DNA from: an uncultured Erysipelotrichaceae bacterium
GTDB taxonomy: Bacteria; Bacillota_I; Bacilli_A; Erysipelotrichales; Erysipelotrichaceae
NCBI GenBank assembly: GCA_947569705.1
Contig: CANOSP010000001.1
Location: 186,001-250,000, forward strand
Reading direction: 5' to 3'
Length of the DNA stretch: 64,000 nt
Shown: piece by piece, positions 51,603 to 60,414 of the stretch
Layout: the number at the start of each line of letters is the position of its first letter
Numbering within the stretch: position 1 is the first letter of the stretch
Translations under genes and position numbers: made by a program
The notes under the pieces: generated by a model
The model's input: only the letters and a program-made list of their open reading frames with translations
What the model was told of the DNA's origin: nothing
The model's database searches: none

Positions 51603-52928
51603 ATGAATAAAAAAACATGGATGATCGGAAGTACAATTTTAGGTATTATCACAACGCTGTCAATTTTCATTGTTGTGCTTCAACATATGGAACAAGCGAG
51701 TCATAATACCGATACAAAGACTGATATTGCGGCGAAAAACGATGCGGTAATGAAACTGATTGAAAATGAGTATGTACAAACGTATGAAAACGGCTATTAC
51801 ATGATCAAAGACCATGAACATATTATGTATTTTGATTATGCGACACAAAAGGAAGTTTACCTGTGCAACAAGCCGAACTGTAAGCATGAGGATGAATCCT
51901 GCGGCGCTTATTTGAAGATCGGGGAAGTAAATGAAATTTTTTATTACGATCAACATTTATACTTAGTCAATGCACAGGAAGCGGGCAATGTGGTACATAT
52001 GAATTTTGACGGCACAACAAGTGAGACATCGGAAAATGGAAATCCCTCGACCGTTTATCGCATGGATTTAGACGGAACCAATCGAAAAAAGCTGTTTACG
52101 GTTCCGAGCGGTACCCAGATTACGATGCCGTATGTGATAAAAGGAAATCAAATGTTTGCGTTTTTAGAATATTATGAGCATACCCAAGATAAGCCCAATT
52201 CCGCTGTTACGAAAACAACAAGCCGTAAATTAATTGCGATAAATCTTGATAACGGCAGCTATGAGGAAATCGCTGATGCGATGAATGATTCCTTTATCGG
52301 TATTTATGATAATAAAATCATTCTTCAGGAAATCATCTACGCACAAGATCCGGATTTGTTTGACGAAGATATTTCCGGATATATTGATAATATGTATCGT
52401 TCCGATATTCAAATAAAGCTGTTAGATATTGAATCTAAAAAAAGTGAAACGCTGTTTACCGAAAGCTTTAAAGATGCGGAACAAATAAAAGTGGGGGAGA
52501 GTGGCATCTATATGCTCGGACAGCACAGTAAAACTCTGAAATATTATGATATGAATAAACGACAAAAAAGTGATTTTATACAGCTTTCGCAAACTGATAT
52601 GACATTAGCACCGATTATCGATAACAAGCTGTTGGTCTATCACTATACAGATGAAGATGCACGTGTTGATCACGCTGAAATCATTGATTTAAAAGCAAAG
52701 GCAATGAGTGATTTTCAACTGAAGGATACCAACGATTATCTTGTCAAAATATTAGCAGCCAATGATAAATACTACTTTGTGCAAACGGGTTATACACTGG
52801 GTGAGGAATATACGACATGGGCAGGTACCACTCAACAGGATATTGTCTCTACCGATTACGGCTTAATTTTAAAAGAGGATTATTGGCATTCAAAAGCGAA
52901 TTATTTAAAGATGCAAAATGCAAAGTAG
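51603..52928 (+). CDS. membrane-anchored sensor-like protein with Cys/His cluster
   Basis: A 441-residue protein with an N-terminal membrane helix (about 7-27) and a large extracytoplasmic part made of repeated beta segments ('YRMDLDGTNRKKLFT', 'IAINLDNGSYEEI'), suggesting a beta-propeller like DUF5050 or PD40 proteins. Near residue 84 it has the motif C-x4-C-x-H-x4-C ('CNKPNCKHEDESC'), possibly a metal site, seen in similar anchored proteins of gut Firmicutes. First gene of a six-gene cluster with an ABC transporter and two-component system; it may sense or bind the exported or resisted molecule. Function is inference. AAGGAGG precedes ATG 51603. Confidence 0.7.
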   Translation: MNKKTWMIGSTILGIITTLSIFIVVLQHMEQASHNTDTKTDIAAKNDAVMKLIENEYVQTYENGYYMIKDHEHIMYFDYATQKEVYLCNKPNCKHEDESCGAYLKIGEVNEIFYYDQHLYLVNAQEAGNVVHMNFDGTTSETSENGNPSTVYRMDLDGTNRKKLFTVPSGTQITMPYVIKGNQMFAFLEYYEHTQDKPNSAVTKTTSRKLIAINLDNGSYEEIADAMNDSFIGIYDNKIILQEIIYAQDPDLFDEDISGYIDNMYRSDIQIKLLDIESKKSETLFTESFKDAEQIKVGESGIYMLGQHSKTLKYYDMNKRQKSDFIQLSQTDMTLAPIIDNKLLVYHYTDEDARVDHAEIIDLKAKAMSDFQLKDTNDYLVKILAANDKYYFVQTGYTLGEEYTTWAGTTQQDIVSTDYGLILKEDYWHSKANYLKMQNAK

Positions 52929-52936
52929 GTGATGTT

Positions 52937-53662
52937 ATGTTGGAAATTAAAAATATATCGAAAAGCTATGGCAAGAAACAGGTGTTAAAGGACATCAGCT
53001 TCACTTGTGAAAAGGGGATCTATGCACTGTTAGGACCCAACGGTGCCGGAAAATCAACCTTAATGAATTTAATTACGACCAATTTAAAAGCAGATACCGG
53101 AATGATTTTATGGAACAATCAGAATATATATGAAAACAGCAGTGCTTATCGTAATATTCTTGCCTATATGCCGCAGCAACAGGGGTTGTATCACGGTTTT
53201 AGCGGCAGAATGTTTCTCAGCTATATAGCAGCTTTAAAAAATATCGACAGGCAAAGAGCAGCGGAAATGATTGAAGCATCTATTAAAGCAGTCAATTTAG
53301 GGGATGATATTCATCGTAAGATTCATACTTATTCCGGCGGTATGAAACAAAGACTGTTGATAGCGAGTGCGATCATCGGTGAGCCGAAGCTGATGATCTT
53401 TGATGAACCGACGGCAGGACTTGATCCGAAAGAGCGCATTCGGGTAAAAAAGCTGCTTCAACAATTGGCGAAAGATCGCATTATACTGATAGCGACGCAT
53501 ATCGTGCCTGATGTTGAAAATATTTCCGAGTCGATCTTAGTATTGAAGGACGGCAGTTTGCTTCCGCAACAGACGGCAGAACAGCTGCTTGCACACTATG
53601 CACCGGGCGGAACTTTAGAGGATGCCTGTATGCATATCTTTTCCGACGGTGAGGAATTATGA
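52937..53662 (+). CDS. ABC-2 type transporter ATP-binding protein
   Basis: A 241-residue ATPase with Walker A 'GPNGAGKSTLM', the signature 'YSGGMKQRLLIASAI', Walker B 'LMIFDEPTAGLDPKERI' and the H-loop 'IATHIV'. It resembles drug or bacteriocin-resistance type ABC-2 ATPases (BcrA/CcmA class). AGGTGATG precedes ATG 52937; the frame is open upstream into the previous gene, but the family N-terminus 'MLEIKNISKSYG' fits this start. It overlaps the permease gene by four bases. Confidence 0.92.
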   Translation: MLEIKNISKSYGKKQVLKDISFTCEKGIYALLGPNGAGKSTLMNLITTNLKADTGMILWNNQNIYENSSAYRNILAYMPQQQGLYHGFSGRMFLSYIAALKNIDRQRAAEMIEASIKAVNLGDDIHRKIHTYSGGMKQRLLIASAIIGEPKLMIFDEPTAGLDPKERIRVKKLLQQLAKDRIILIATHIVPDVENISESILVLKDGSLLPQQTAEQLLAHYAPGGTLEDACMHIFSDGEEL

Positions 53663-56019
53663 AATTGCTTAATTTTGAGCTGCACAAGCTTTTTAGCCAT
53701 CGACTGTTTGTGATCTTGTTTGCGGCTGCCGCCTTATTAAACTTCACGTTTTTAAATTATCAAAGTTATTTACGAAAGGAAGCGCAGTTAAGTGATGAAG
53801 GTTATCGACTGCTTCAACAAGAACTGATTGATAAAACGCATGAGGAAAAGGGAAAGCTGATTCATGATGCCTATGAAAGAATCTATGCGATACAGCTCAT
53901 TTATCATGTTCAAACAAATCTGAGCAGTGAAAATGAAGGTATGCGTACCTACGGTAAAACATTGCGTGAACAGAACAAAGACCTGTACAATCGATATTAT
54001 GAGGAAGCGATGTCACAGCCTGTATTTCCTTACACCGGTGATTTTGAACACGAATATGCCTTATTGGAACAAGTGAAAAATGATTATGAGAAAATCGATC
54101 AATATCAAAAAGCGATTCAGGATATTTTATCAGAGGGTGAGGATTTACAGGGAATATCGATTTTCAATAAAAAAAACAGCGTATCGAGTCAAAGTATTAC
54201 GGCTATTCAACGTGCGTATCAATCTATGTTAGATACTGTAACAGACTTTCAGATCGATCAAGGCGTGAAAGCATTGACAAGCGTATCCATCACTGATTTT
54301 CTTGCTTTTTTATTGATTTTGGTTGCGGCAACTTCAGTGATTTATGAGGAAAAGGAAAAACAGCTGTTGATGTTAATCAAAAGTACGGTAAACGGACAAA
54401 TTACTACTGTCGCTTCCAAGCTTGCGGCTTTAGCGATTACAGCCTTTTTGATCGAAATGTTGCTTTACGGCATGAATTTCATTTATTACGGTTCTGTAAT
54501 CGGTTACGGAAATCTTTCTGCTTCGCTTCAAAGTCTGCCGCTGCTTATGTTATCTACACTGAAGCTGAATGTCGGTACTTATCTGTTACTGTTTTTGCTT
54601 ACCAAACTATTCATGTTATGGATGCTTGCCGTTGCGATCTTTTATGCGGCGATACACTTCTCAAGCATTATGGAGTGCATGCTTGTAACAGCGATATTGT
54701 TTATTATCAGTTTGTTTATGAGCCGTATGATTGCTTATGATTCCATGATCGGAATATTAAAAAGTTTTAATTTTATCGCATTATTTGATACGAATGCGAT
54801 GTACAGCACCTATTCTCAGCTGCGATTTTTCAATATCATGCTTGATAAGCATATCATATTGCCGCTGCTTCAGTTGCTTTGGATCTTTGTATTTGGTTTC
54901 TTATCCGTATTTCGTTATTTAAACGGCATGCAGACCGCAAAGAAAGAAAATCGTATACTTGTAAGACTTAATAGCTATCAGCCTCCGATTAAAATTCATC
55001 GCTTATTCAGCTTTGAATTATATAAAGTATTGATTACCAATAAAGCCTTGCTTGCGATGATAGCTTTTGCGTTATTTACCGTATATCATTTTCAGCAGCA
55101 ATCTACGCATCTGTCATTTCAGGAAAATTATTACAAGGAATATATGGAAGCTTTGAGCGGTCCGCTGACAAAGGAAAAGGAACAACTGATTCAATCAATT
55201 CAAAAGGAATATGAAGAAGCTGAGGAAGGCTTGCTTCAGATAGATGCACTCGTACAGGCAAACAAGCTGACCAATACACAAGCAAACATCGCCAAAAGAC
55301 CGTATGAAGATACTTTAGCCTCCAAAGCACAGTTTGCCCGCATTGAAGCGAAGTATGAATATGTGAAAGCCCATGAATATGCCGAGTTTGTTTATGACAG
55401 CGGTTATCACAAACTGCTTTATGTTCAATCGGGAATGAATGAAAATGAACTGTTATTGTTGGTGATAACGATGATTGTGATACTGCCGGTCTTTATCAAT
55501 GAATACAAGAGCGGTTTTATCCTGCTTCTGCATTCTACGCTTAAGGGACGAAAAACGATCATTCATCATAAAATCATGGCTTCATTTCTTGTCTGTTCCG
55601 TGCTGTATGCGATCAATCTGACTGCACAGCTGGCACAGATAGGACGCATGTACGGCTTTTTAAATCCGGGTGCGTCTGTCACAAGTATTGAATATTTGGA
55701 AGCCTTGCCGCATCAAATATCCATCGCTGCCTATATAATCGGCTTTTGTTTCATCAAATACTTATCCTATTTGTTTACGGTACTGTTGCTTGTGTGGATC
55801 GCACAGAGAATTAAGCAGATGAGCGCAGCCTTTATCATCTCCCTGATCGTATGTATCTTACCGTATTTATTAACGATTTACGAAATCAAGCTGAATGCAC
55901 TGTTTCCGTTATTCAATCTGTCATCGGCGCTGCATCACGGATCGGCTGTTATCACAATCGCTGTCATAGTATTTTTAAGCTTTTTCTTGTATAATAATTT
56001 ATTAAGAGAACGGAAGTGA
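53659..56019 (+). CDS. double-length ABC-2 type permease
   Basis: A 786-residue membrane protein with about twelve helices in two halves. Each half starts alike: 'LNFELHKLFSHRLFVILF' at residue 4 and 'FSFELYKVLITNKALLAM' near 452, each followed by a large extracytoplasmic loop and five more helices. It thus looks like two ABC-2 permeases fused head to tail, able to form a full transporter with two copies of the ATPase. Start ATG 53659 overlaps the ATPase stop. Substrate unknown; the cluster with a two-component system suggests cell-envelope stress or peptide export. Confidence 0.85.
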   Translation: MKLLNFELHKLFSHRLFVILFAAAALLNFTFLNYQSYLRKEAQLSDEGYRLLQQELIDKTHEEKGKLIHDAYERIYAIQLIYHVQTNLSSENEGMRTYGKTLREQNKDLYNRYYEEAMSQPVFPYTGDFEHEYALLEQVKNDYEKIDQYQKAIQDILSEGEDLQGISIFNKKNSVSSQSITAIQRAYQSMLDTVTDFQIDQGVKALTSVSITDFLAFLLILVAATSVIYEEKEKQLLMLIKSTVNGQITTVASKLAALAITAFLIEMLLYGMNFIYYGSVIGYGNLSASLQSLPLLMLSTLKLNVGTYLLLFLLTKLFMLWMLAVAIFYAAIHFSSIMECMLVTAILFIISLFMSRMIAYDSMIGILKSFNFIALFDTNAMYSTYSQLRFFNIMLDKHIILPLLQLLWIFVFGFLSVFRYLNGMQTAKKENRILVRLNSYQPPIKIHRLFSFELYKVLITNKALLAMIAFALFTVYHFQQQSTHLSFQENYYKEYMEALSGPLTKEKEQLIQSIQKEYEEAEEGLLQIDALVQANKLTNTQANIAKRPYEDTLASKAQFARIEAKYEYVKAHEYAEFVYDSGYHKLLYVQSGMNENELLLLVITMIVILPVFINEYKSGFILLLHSTLKGRKTIIHHKIMASFLVCSVLYAINLTAQLAQIGRMYGFLNPGASVTSIEYLEALPHQISIAAYIIGFCFIKYLSYLFTVLLLVWIAQRIKQMSAAFIISLIVCILPYLLTIYEIKLNALFPLFNLSSALHHGSAVITIAVIVFLSFFLYNNLLRERK

Positions 56020-56023
56020 GCGA

Positions 56024-56665
56024 ATGAGCAAAATATTGATCGTAGAGGATGAACAGCCGATTGTGGATTTAATCATCATGTGCTTAAAGGCAAACGGCTA
56101 TGATACAGATTATGCGCTTGACGGGGAAGCCGGGGCAGATTTGATCTGTGAGCGAGACTATGATTTACTGTTGTTGGATATCATGTTACCGAAGCTGGAC
56201 GGCTATGAATTGCTTGCTTATGCACGTCGTGAAAATATTCCTGTCATCTTTTTAACCGCAAAAGGAGAACTGCAAGATCGTGTGAAGGGCTTGAATATGG
56301 GAGCCGATGACTATATCGTGAAGCCGTTTGAACCGGAAGAGCTGCTTGCCCGCATTCACTGTGTGCTGCGCAGATACAAAAGTGTCATTCGTCTGCCCGA
56401 TATAAAAATCGATACACGACAAAGAAGTGTCACATTACATGATCAGCCGGTTCATTTGACCTTAAAAGAATATGAGCTGTTGCTTTATTTGGCGGAAAAC
56501 GGCGGCACTGCATTATCACGAGGACAAATACTGGCAAATGTATGGGAAAGTGATGATGAGGATACAAGAACGGTCGATCTGCATATTCAAAGACTGCGCA
56601 AAAAGCTGAACTTGGAAAAGACGATTCAGACATTGCCTAAAATCGGCTATCGCTTTGAGGTGTAA
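56024..56665 (+). CDS. OmpR-family response regulator
   Basis: A 213-residue regulator with a receiver domain (acid pocket 'EDE' at 8-10, phosphoacceptor Asp52 in 'LLLDIMLPKLDGY', Lys in 'DDYIVKPFEPEEL') and a C-terminal winged helix ('DTRTVDLHIQRLRKKL'). It starts four bases after the permease stop, and the kinase gene follows one base after its stop. It most likely activates this cluster, as in BceRS-type loci, though its binding site was not identified. Confidence 0.92.
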   Translation: MSKILIVEDEQPIVDLIIMCLKANGYDTDYALDGEAGADLICERDYDLLLLDIMLPKLDGYELLAYARRENIPVIFLTAKGELQDRVKGLNMGADDYIVKPFEPEELLARIHCVLRRYKSVIRLPDIKIDTRQRSVTLHDQPVHLTLKEYELLLYLAENGGTALSRGQILANVWESDDEDTRTVDLHIQRLRKKLNLEKTIQTLPKIGYRFEV

Positions 56666-56666
56666 G

Positions 56667-58043
56667 ATGAAATTCGCATTTAAAATTGTCAGCGGTACAA
56701 TGATGATCATTCTTGTGATGTTTTCCTTATCCGGTATTCTTTTGATTCATAATCATTTTCAACATGCCTTTGAGCTGCAAATGAAAACCAATACGGCAGA
56801 ATTTGATTTGGAAAAATACAGTATTGAAACAATGATTACGGAACTCAGTGCCGATTCAACGATAGATCAAGAACGCTTAAAGGATCAGCTGTATACACTC
56901 AGTGCTTATATGGGGAATTCACGAAAGCTGTATGTCGCTGTAAATGAACAGCTTGTTTGGGGCAATCTTCCGTTTGCGATTGATTCAAAGACAATACAAA
57001 ACGGAGATATGATCACTTATGAAAATATGCACTATGTCTTGCTTTGTTCAAGGGTGAAAATGAATCAGGAGACAATCACAGTAATCGGTGCTTATGATAT
57101 TTCGACACTCTATGAGGTAAGAAATCAAAATCTTACTTACTTTTATTTTATTGAAATACTGTTATTATTCATATGTGCGGGATTAATCAGCGTATTAGCG
57201 CACTTTTTAACAAAGCCGATTCAAAGCTTAAATGAAGCGACTAAAGCTGTCGCCGGCGGTGATTTAGACACGGTGATCCCGATCACTTCTCATGATGAGG
57301 TGGGAGAGCTTGCCGCTTCCTTTGTCGTAATGATCGAGGCGATCAAAAAAAGACAACAGGAGCTGGAACAGGCGTTAAAGCAGCGAGAGGATTTTATCGC
57401 CAATTTCACGCATGAATTGAAAACACCGATGACGTCAATCATCGGTTATACCAAGATTTTACGACAGGCAAAATATTCGACGGAAGACAAAGAAAAGGCA
57501 TTAAATTATATATACAGCGAAACAAAACGATTAGAATTATTATCGCATCGGCTGTTAGAGTTGATGGAGCTTTCCGCAAACCGGATTGAATTACAAAAAA
57601 TCGATGCGTATGAATTGCTTCAAGCGGTGCTGCAGCTTGCCGAGGAGCGTTTGATGATCGAGGTACACGGTACGATCGAACATGCATATGTTTTAGGCGA
57701 GCGTGAGTTGTTAATATCATGTATCATGAATCTGTTGGAAAACGCCAAAAAAGCGAGTGATAACGAAATTAATATCAGCCTCAGCGGTAAGAAAACGGCT
57801 GACGGCTATCTGATCACCGTCAGTGATCACGGCATCGGAATGGCACAAAGCGAATTGGCACGAATCGATGAAAGCTTTTATACGGTCGATAAAGCACGCA
57901 GTAAAAAAAGCGGCGGCTATGGTCTTGGTTTATCACTTTGTACGCGTATTTTAAAGCTGCATCACAGTGAACTGCATATAGAAAGTGAAGTCGGAAAGGG
58001 AACCGATGCAAGCTTTCTGTTGGAGATTGTATATGAAGCGTAA
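56667..58043 (+). CDS. sensor histidine kinase
   Basis: A 458-residue kinase with two helices (about 7-30 and 155-178) flanking an extracytoplasmic sensor of about 125 residues, a HAMP domain ('LTKPIQSLNEATKAVAGGD'), the H-box 'NFTHELKTPMTSIIGY' (His near 249) and a HATPase region ('LLENAKKAS', 'DHGIGM', 'GGYGLGLSLC'). GAGGTG shortly before ATG 56667 decides the start; the frame is open slightly upstream from a TTG. It overlaps the next gene by 11 bases. Confidence 0.92.
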   Translation: MKFAFKIVSGTMMIILVMFSLSGILLIHNHFQHAFELQMKTNTAEFDLEKYSIETMITELSADSTIDQERLKDQLYTLSAYMGNSRKLYVAVNEQLVWGNLPFAIDSKTIQNGDMITYENMHYVLLCSRVKMNQETITVIGAYDISTLYEVRNQNLTYFYFIEILLLFICAGLISVLAHFLTKPIQSLNEATKAVAGGDLDTVIPITSHDEVGELAASFVVMIEAIKKRQQELEQALKQREDFIANFTHELKTPMTSIIGYTKILRQAKYSTEDKEKALNYIYSETKRLELLSHRLLELMELSANRIELQKIDAYELLQAVLQLAEERLMIEVHGTIEHAYVLGERELLISCIMNLLENAKKASDNEINISLSGKKTADGYLITVSDHGIGMAQSELARIDESFYTVDKARSKKSGGYGLGLSLCTRILKLHHSELHIESEVGKGTDASFLLEIVYEA

Positions 58044-58719
58044 CATAATTTTAATCGGCATTTTCATCACCATAATCTCACTTGTTCTGCCGGCAGGGAT
58101 TCTGTATCTTTTAGAGGATATGAATACCGATGCACTTCATGATACACTCGCTGCTATATTAGATGATAAAAAAAGCAGCTCCAATCATCAATTTATCGAT
58201 TCTGTTTATGCCAAATACAGTGATCAAAACTATCAGATTGATACTTCAGACAGTCGAGAGCCTGCCGTTTTGTATTATCAAATCGATAATCAAACAATTT
58301 CCAATCAAACCTTGATGAAGCTGCAAGAGTTAAAGGAAATCGGATTAATCAAAGCTTCTTTATTCACTTTTTTACAAGACAATCGGGAGATGATTACCAG
58401 AACCAAGAAATTTCACGGTGAACAAATGAGCTATATAAGAAACAGCATTTATTTGCCGAACGATCAATTTGAAACAGCATTTTTGTCCTATGAGATCGAA
58501 CATGCGAGCGGAAAAGTGATCAGCTTAAAGCTGCCGAAGCAGTATATTGTGATCAATCAAACGGTATTAAGGGATTATATTGCTTATCTTGACTTAGCCG
58601 AATATGATTGGGAATATCATGAAAGCTATTTGTTATCTAAGCAATTACGCGCCGAACTTAAAGTCGAGACAATTCAGGATATTGCGGTAATTTCCTTGAT
58701 TCCGCATCCGTTCGAGTAA
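58033..58719 (+). CDS. kinase-associated membrane-anchored protein, unknown
   Basis: A 228-residue protein with an N-terminal signal-anchor (about 5-26) and a mixed extracytoplasmic domain. No family recognised. ATG 58033 lies inside the kinase gene with GGAG about eight bases upstream; the frame is open before it without a ribosome binding site. Overlap with the kinase gene suggests an accessory that modulates signal detection. It ends the six-gene cluster; a strong terminator follows. Confidence 0.7.
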   Translation: MKRNIILIGIFITIISLVLPAGILYLLEDMNTDALHDTLAAILDDKKSSSNHQFIDSVYAKYSDQNYQIDTSDSREPAVLYYQIDNQTISNQTLMKLQELKEIGLIKASLFTFLQDNREMITRTKKFHGEQMSYIRNSIYLPNDQFETAFLSYEIEHASGKVISLKLPKQYIVINQTVLRDYIAYLDLAEYDWEYHESYLLSKQLRAELKVETIQDIAVISLIPHPFE

Positions 58720-58720
58720 G

Positions 58721-58765
58721 AAAAAAGGAAGATGTACAATGATCTTTTGCACATTTTCCTTTTCT
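58721..58765 (+). terminator. terminator after the ABC / two-component cluster
   Basis: AAAAGGAAGATGT pairs with ACATTTTCCTTTT across an imperfect stem, then a T-rich tail. Confidence 0.8.
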
Positions 58766-58803
58766 TTATGTGAAAAATAAGGTAAAATAGTTAAGGTGAT
58801 ACA

Positions 58804-59574
58804 ATGCAGCAGTATTTTATACAGGGAATCATTGATCAAAAACAGCCGGTGATGTTGGATGAAGAACAGCTTCATCATATGTTACGGGTATTGAAAATGA
58901 AGCCGCACGATCAGATATGCTTGGTTGATGAGGCAGAAAATGTCTGGTTGGCTGAATTGATGAATGATGAAAAGTGGTATGCTTCAATTATCGAACAAAT
59001 GCCGAGTGTCAACAGTGCGATTTCCATTCACTTAGCGCCTGCCTTGATCAAAGGTGAGCGTTGGGACTATTTGTTACAGAAATGCAGCGAATTGGGTGTG
59101 AATGAAATATCCGGCTTTTTGGCAAACCGCTGTGTTGTTAAATGGAAGCAAGCGGAAAAGGAAAAGAAGCTGAAGCGCTGGAATAAGATTACACAGGAAG
59201 CATGCGAGCAATGCCGCCGCAGTGATTTGGTTCATGTGCATGAGCCGATGACACTGAAGCAGCTGTGTGAGGCAGAAGCCGATTTAAAGTTGGTCGCTTA
59301 TGAGCGCTCAGACAGTGAAAGTGAGCATATTTTATCACTGCTTTATGAGCATCCTCATATCAAAAGTGTGTTGGCGGTAATCGGACCCGAAGGCGGCTTT
59401 GAGCCATGGGAAGCCGCTCAACTGATGCAGGCAGGCTTTCATTGCGTATCACTGGGAAAACGCATTTTAAGGGCAGAAACAGCGGCAATATCGATTGTCA
59501 ATGTATTGTCGATGTATTATGAATATGAAATAAGGGGCGTTACAAATGAAAAATATCGAGGCAATCCTCAATAA
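58804..59574 (+). CDS. rsmE: 16S rRNA m3U1498 methyltransferase
   Basis: RsmE methylates N3 of U1498 in 16S rRNA. The 256-residue protein has the N-terminal PUA-like domain ('LDEEQLHHMLRVLKMKPHDQ') and the SPOUT knot with 'VIGPEGGFEPWEAAQ' and 'SLGKRILRAETAAI'. AAGGTGAT precedes ATG 58804. The C-terminus extends slightly past the usual end and overlaps the next gene by 29 bases. Confidence 0.94.
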   Translation: MQQYFIQGIIDQKQPVMLDEEQLHHMLRVLKMKPHDQICLVDEAENVWLAELMNDEKWYASIIEQMPSVNSAISIHLAPALIKGERWDYLLQKCSELGVNEISGFLANRCVVKWKQAEKEKKLKRWNKITQEACEQCRRSDLVHVHEPMTLKQLCEAEADLKLVAYERSDSESEHILSLLYEHPHIKSVLAVIGPEGGFEPWEAAQLMQAGFHCVSLGKRILRAETAAISIVNVLSMYYEYEIRGVTNEKYRGNPQ

Positions 59575-60322
59575 AAAATATCATAAAAAAATTGAAAAGC
59601 TGAGTATTTATCGTGATAAGCTGAAGCAGATGCAGATTACCTTTAAGGAATACGGAATCGCCTGCGTCGTAAAGGATGAATGGTCCTTTTATCAATTAGA
59701 AACGATCTACGAGGGCATTTTGAATAAAAAAGCCTTTGAGGATACTTATTTGACAACCTATGTCGATATGCACGACTTTTGGGCCGATTTAGATTATCAG
59801 GAGCGCAAACATCAAATGAATGTCGATATCGATCAAATGCGCAAGGAATTAAAGTCGTTTCCGTATGCAGGTGAGGATATGTATATTCCGATGTTTGATG
59901 TAAGAATGAATCGCCTGTATACCAAGGAAATCGTCTTATTGGAGCTGAAACAGTATAAGCGCTTTATCAACAGCTTTCAGGATGTGATTATTGAAAATGC
60001 ATACGGTGTTTTACCGTATATGTACAATTTCAGCAGCTGCTTATATATCTGCGGTGATGATCATTATTTTGCATTATATAATCCCGATGTGAATCGCTTG
60101 TATTTTATTGAAAATTTTCATTGTACACACACCTTGAATTTTGATTCGATGCGCAGTGCCAAATCAAGCTTTGAAGAAATGAAAAAGATTGCCGAGCTGT
60201 TTATGAAAAATGAAGAAGCTGATTGTACAAAGGCAATTATTGAAAGTGAATTAGTTGTCGATTCAATGAAAAAGAAATTAGAAAAGCATTTAAAGAAAAT
60301 CACTAAAAAGACAGAAGCATAA
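59546..60322 (+). CDS. hypothetical protein overlapping rsmE
   Basis: A 258-residue protein, rich in K, E and Y, with no signal peptide or membrane helix and a strongly charged, probably helical C-terminus ('KKKLEKHLKKITKKTEA'). The centre has aromatic segments such as 'YMYNFSSCLYICGDDHYFALY'. I do not recognise the family. Its start lies 29 bases inside rsmE with AGGGGCG upstream, implying coupled translation, so a ribosome or RNA link is conceivable but unproven. A GC-rich terminator follows. Confidence 0.7.
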   Translation: MKNIEAILNKKYHKKIEKLSIYRDKLKQMQITFKEYGIACVVKDEWSFYQLETIYEGILNKKAFEDTYLTTYVDMHDFWADLDYQERKHQMNVDIDQMRKELKSFPYAGEDMYIPMFDVRMNRLYTKEIVLLELKQYKRFINSFQDVIIENAYGVLPYMYNFSSCLYICGDDHYFALYNPDVNRLYFIENFHCTHTLNFDSMRSAKSSFEEMKKIAELFMKNEEADCTKAIIESELVVDSMKKKLEKHLKKITKKTEA

Positions 60323-60365
60323 CCGCAGATGTTCCGTACAGAACGGGAACCGCGGTTATTTTTCG
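60320..60365 (+). terminator. terminator after rsmE and the unknown gene
   Basis: AACCGC (60321-60326) pairs with GCGGTT (60352-60357) around an inner hairpin (GTTCCGT...AACGG), followed by Ts. Confidence 0.8.
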
Positions 60366-60394
60366 TTTACCTCTACTTCTATTTGTTGTATAAT
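60366..60394 (+). promoter_or_regulatory. promoter for mtaB-murE
   Basis: TTTACC (60366-60371), 17-bp spacer, perfect TATAAT (60389-60394). Confidence 0.65.
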
Positions 60395-60414
60395 AAAAGC
60401 TAAGGAGTGAAACA

